A stretch of 6,948 nt of DNA from assembly GCA_025454125.1 (NCBI GenBank), contig JALOPA010000093.1, positions 1 to 6,948 of the forward strand, read 5' to 3'. The first letter of the stretch is position 1; every line of letters starts with the position of its first letter. Positions 6,001 to 6,948 of this stretch are shown one piece after another. The stretch is from Thermodesulfobacteriota bacterium. GTDB lineage: Bacteria; Desulfobacterota; DSM-4660; Desulfatiglandales; HGW-15. Made by a program: the position numbers and the translations under genes. The notes under the pieces were generated by a model. That model worked only from the letters and a program-made list of their open reading frames with translations. It made no database searches and was not told the DNA's origin.

Positions 6001-6321
6001 TTCCTATTTGAAGGGAGGTTATGACTTGTGGTGTCAATCGAACCTTTCATTCATCCGTCTACCGCCTCTGCTCATGCCGGCGGAGTACAACCAGCCCTAA
6101 CATCACGAACTGGCTTTTCCTTGACCCACAAGGCGAAATCCCCTATCGTCCAAGCCCGAAAAAGACAGTCCTATCCCCTAGGATCTTCCTCCTAATTCAA
6201 TCACATTTCCCATTCGATCGGACTGTTCCCGGGAGTGAACCAGTGCCCAAGGGAATCCGGGTAGACTGCGGGGTGGGGAGAACGATCCCGATTGGGACGT
6301 CAAACACCGGTGACGAGAACA
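6001..6321. other. Spacer with a possible 55-codon ORF
   Basis: No convincing gene. A strong Shine-Dalgarno-like AAGGGAGG (6011-6018) precedes GTG 6028 by nine bases, opening a 55-residue frame that stops at TAA 6193-6195. Its product is polar, Ser/Ala-rich, and not recognisable. ATG 6021 in another frame opens a longer reading frame (to 6542), but it is only two bases from the Shine-Dalgarno and overlaps the YitT-family gene out of frame, so it is probably a shadow. I see no RNA gene here. Confidence 0.3.
6121..6149 (+). promoter_or_regulatory. Candidate sigma-70-type promoter for the YitT-family gene
   Basis: TTGACC (6121-6126, 5/6 to consensus) lies 17 bp from TATCGT (6144-6149, 4/6). It would start transcription near 6156 and leave a leader of about 165 bases before ATG 6322. 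It lies downstream of the terminator-like hairpin, which fits an independent transcription unit. Confidence 0.3.
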
Positions 6322-6948
6322 ATGATGAAAGTTTCTCAGATACTCAAGAACGGTATTGCAGCGCTGCCCCAGGTCCTCTGGCACCTTACGCTGATTGCGT
6401 TGGGCAGCGCTCTTTGCGCAGTCGCCCTCAACGGAATCCTCATTCCCCGTCAATTCTTGAGCGGCGGTTTTACCGGCCTGGCTCTCATCATCCACTATCT
6501 TTTTCCCGCTTTTTCCCTCGGCGCTATCTACCTCCTTCTTAACATCCCCAACTATGCCTTTGGAAGGAAATATGTGGGACGACGGTTTTTCCTCTACAGC
6601 ATCGCAGGTATGTTCATTTTTTCAGCCGCCATTGAAGCTATTCACATTTCCCTTCCGGTCTACGACTACCTGCTCAGCGCGCTGCTGGCAGGAGTCATCG
6701 TGGGGACCGGCTCGGGCCTTATCCTGAAGTCTCTTGGATCCGCAGGCGGTACGGACATCCTTTCCGTCATTCTTCTCAAGCTCTTTTCCGTTCGCCTTGG
6801 CACCACGATCCTTGCATTCAACGGGATCATCCTGGCAGCGGCCGCCTCCCTCTTCACTCTCGAGATGGCTCTTTATACGCTTATCTATCTCTACATCAGT
6901 TCTTACATCCTCAATCTGGTGGTCACGGGATTGAATCAAAGAAAAGCT
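6322..6948 (+). CDS. YitT-family (DUF161) membrane protein, 3' end outside window
   Basis: The frame stays open to the window edge, giving 209 residues and no stop. It is strongly hydrophobic, with about six membrane segments (roughly 20-41, 49-62, 66-80, 88-106, 114-135, 162-203). Two motifs fit the YitT/DUF161 family: the early LSGGFTGLALI (46-56) and SAGGTDIL (140-147) after a glycine-rich stretch. Family members usually run to about 280-300 residues and end in a soluble DUF2179 domain, which would lie beyond the window. The function of the family is not settled. The start is not certain: ATG 6322 or 6325 has only a weak ribosome binding site, GTG 6310 is in frame, and TTG 6292 has GGGGAG (6275-6280) 11 bases upstream; a stop at 6262-6264 bounds the frame. 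It is separated from the signalling genes by the transposon scar and a terminator-like hairpin, so a shared role is doubtful. Confidence 0.85.
   Translation, partial: MMKVSQILKNGIAALPQVLWHLTLIALGSALCAVALNGILIPRQFLSGGFTGLALIIHYLFPAFSLGAIYLLLNIPNYAFGRKYVGRRFFLYSIAGMFIFSAAIEAIHISLPVYDYLLSALLAGVIVGTGSGLILKSLGSAGGTDILSVILLKLFSVRLGTTILAFNGIILAAAASLFTLEMALYTLIYLYISSYILNLVVTGLNQRKA

Noticed and set aside
6021..6542. 173-codon + strand ORF after the terminator-like hairpin
   Set aside because: It overlaps the YitT-family gene out of frame, has a Shine-Dalgarno only two bases from the start, and shows no family features.
1..6948. CRISPR array, tRNA or rRNA genes, defence cassette
   Set aside because: No regularly spaced repeats, no cloverleaf or rRNA-like stretch, and no nuclease, toxin or reverse-transcriptase motifs were seen on either strand.

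Overview
This 6.9-kb window looks like ordinary chromosomal DNA from a moderately GC-rich Gram-negative bacterium. A Deltaproteobacterium (Desulfobacterota) or a similar sigma-54-rich lineage fits best. The grounds are a Cache-HAMP histidine kinase overlapping an NtrC-type sigma-54 activator, a -24/-12 promoter, and an IS91-type transposase relic. The assignment is inference from gene content; there is no rRNA or tRNA to anchor it. All convincing genes are on the + strand.

Layout: (1) 3-158 is the C-terminal tail of an unidentified, highly charged protein. (2) 159-799 holds no convincing gene. It contains a perfect 9-bp hairpin (294-317), a weakly coding-like stretch (401-577), a good sigma-70-like promoter (696-724) and two competing small hairpins just before the kinase start. 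(3) 800-4050 is a two-gene operon: a membrane sensor histidine kinase and a full-length NtrC-family response regulator, overlapping by 13 bp. (4) 4051-4375 is a regulatory region with a near-consensus sigma-54 promoter (4257-4272) and a foldable leader (4297-4337). (5) 4376-4816 is a stand-alone receiver protein with a degenerate active site. (6) 4952-5686 is a TerC/YjbE-family membrane protein. (7) 5725-5950 is a decayed C-terminal fragment of an IS91-family transposase, with one frameshift and one internal stop, followed by a terminator-like hairpin (5975-6000). (8) 6001-6321 has no convincing gene but has a sigma-70-like promoter candidate. (9) 6322-6948 is a YitT-family membrane protein that runs off the window.

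Working model (inference): the kinase senses an extracytoplasmic ligand through its Cache domain and phosphorylates the NtrC-type regulator. The regulator then drives sigma-54 RNA polymerase at 4257-4272, producing the small receiver protein and perhaps the TerC-family transporter 135 bp further on. The receiver may act as a modulator or phosphate sink, or as a phosphorylation-independent adaptor. The YitT-family gene is separated from this module by the IS91 scar and a terminator-like hairpin and is probably independent. I see no previously undescribed defence or mobile system here. The most useful leads are the sigma-54 promoter with its leader, and the atypical receiver.
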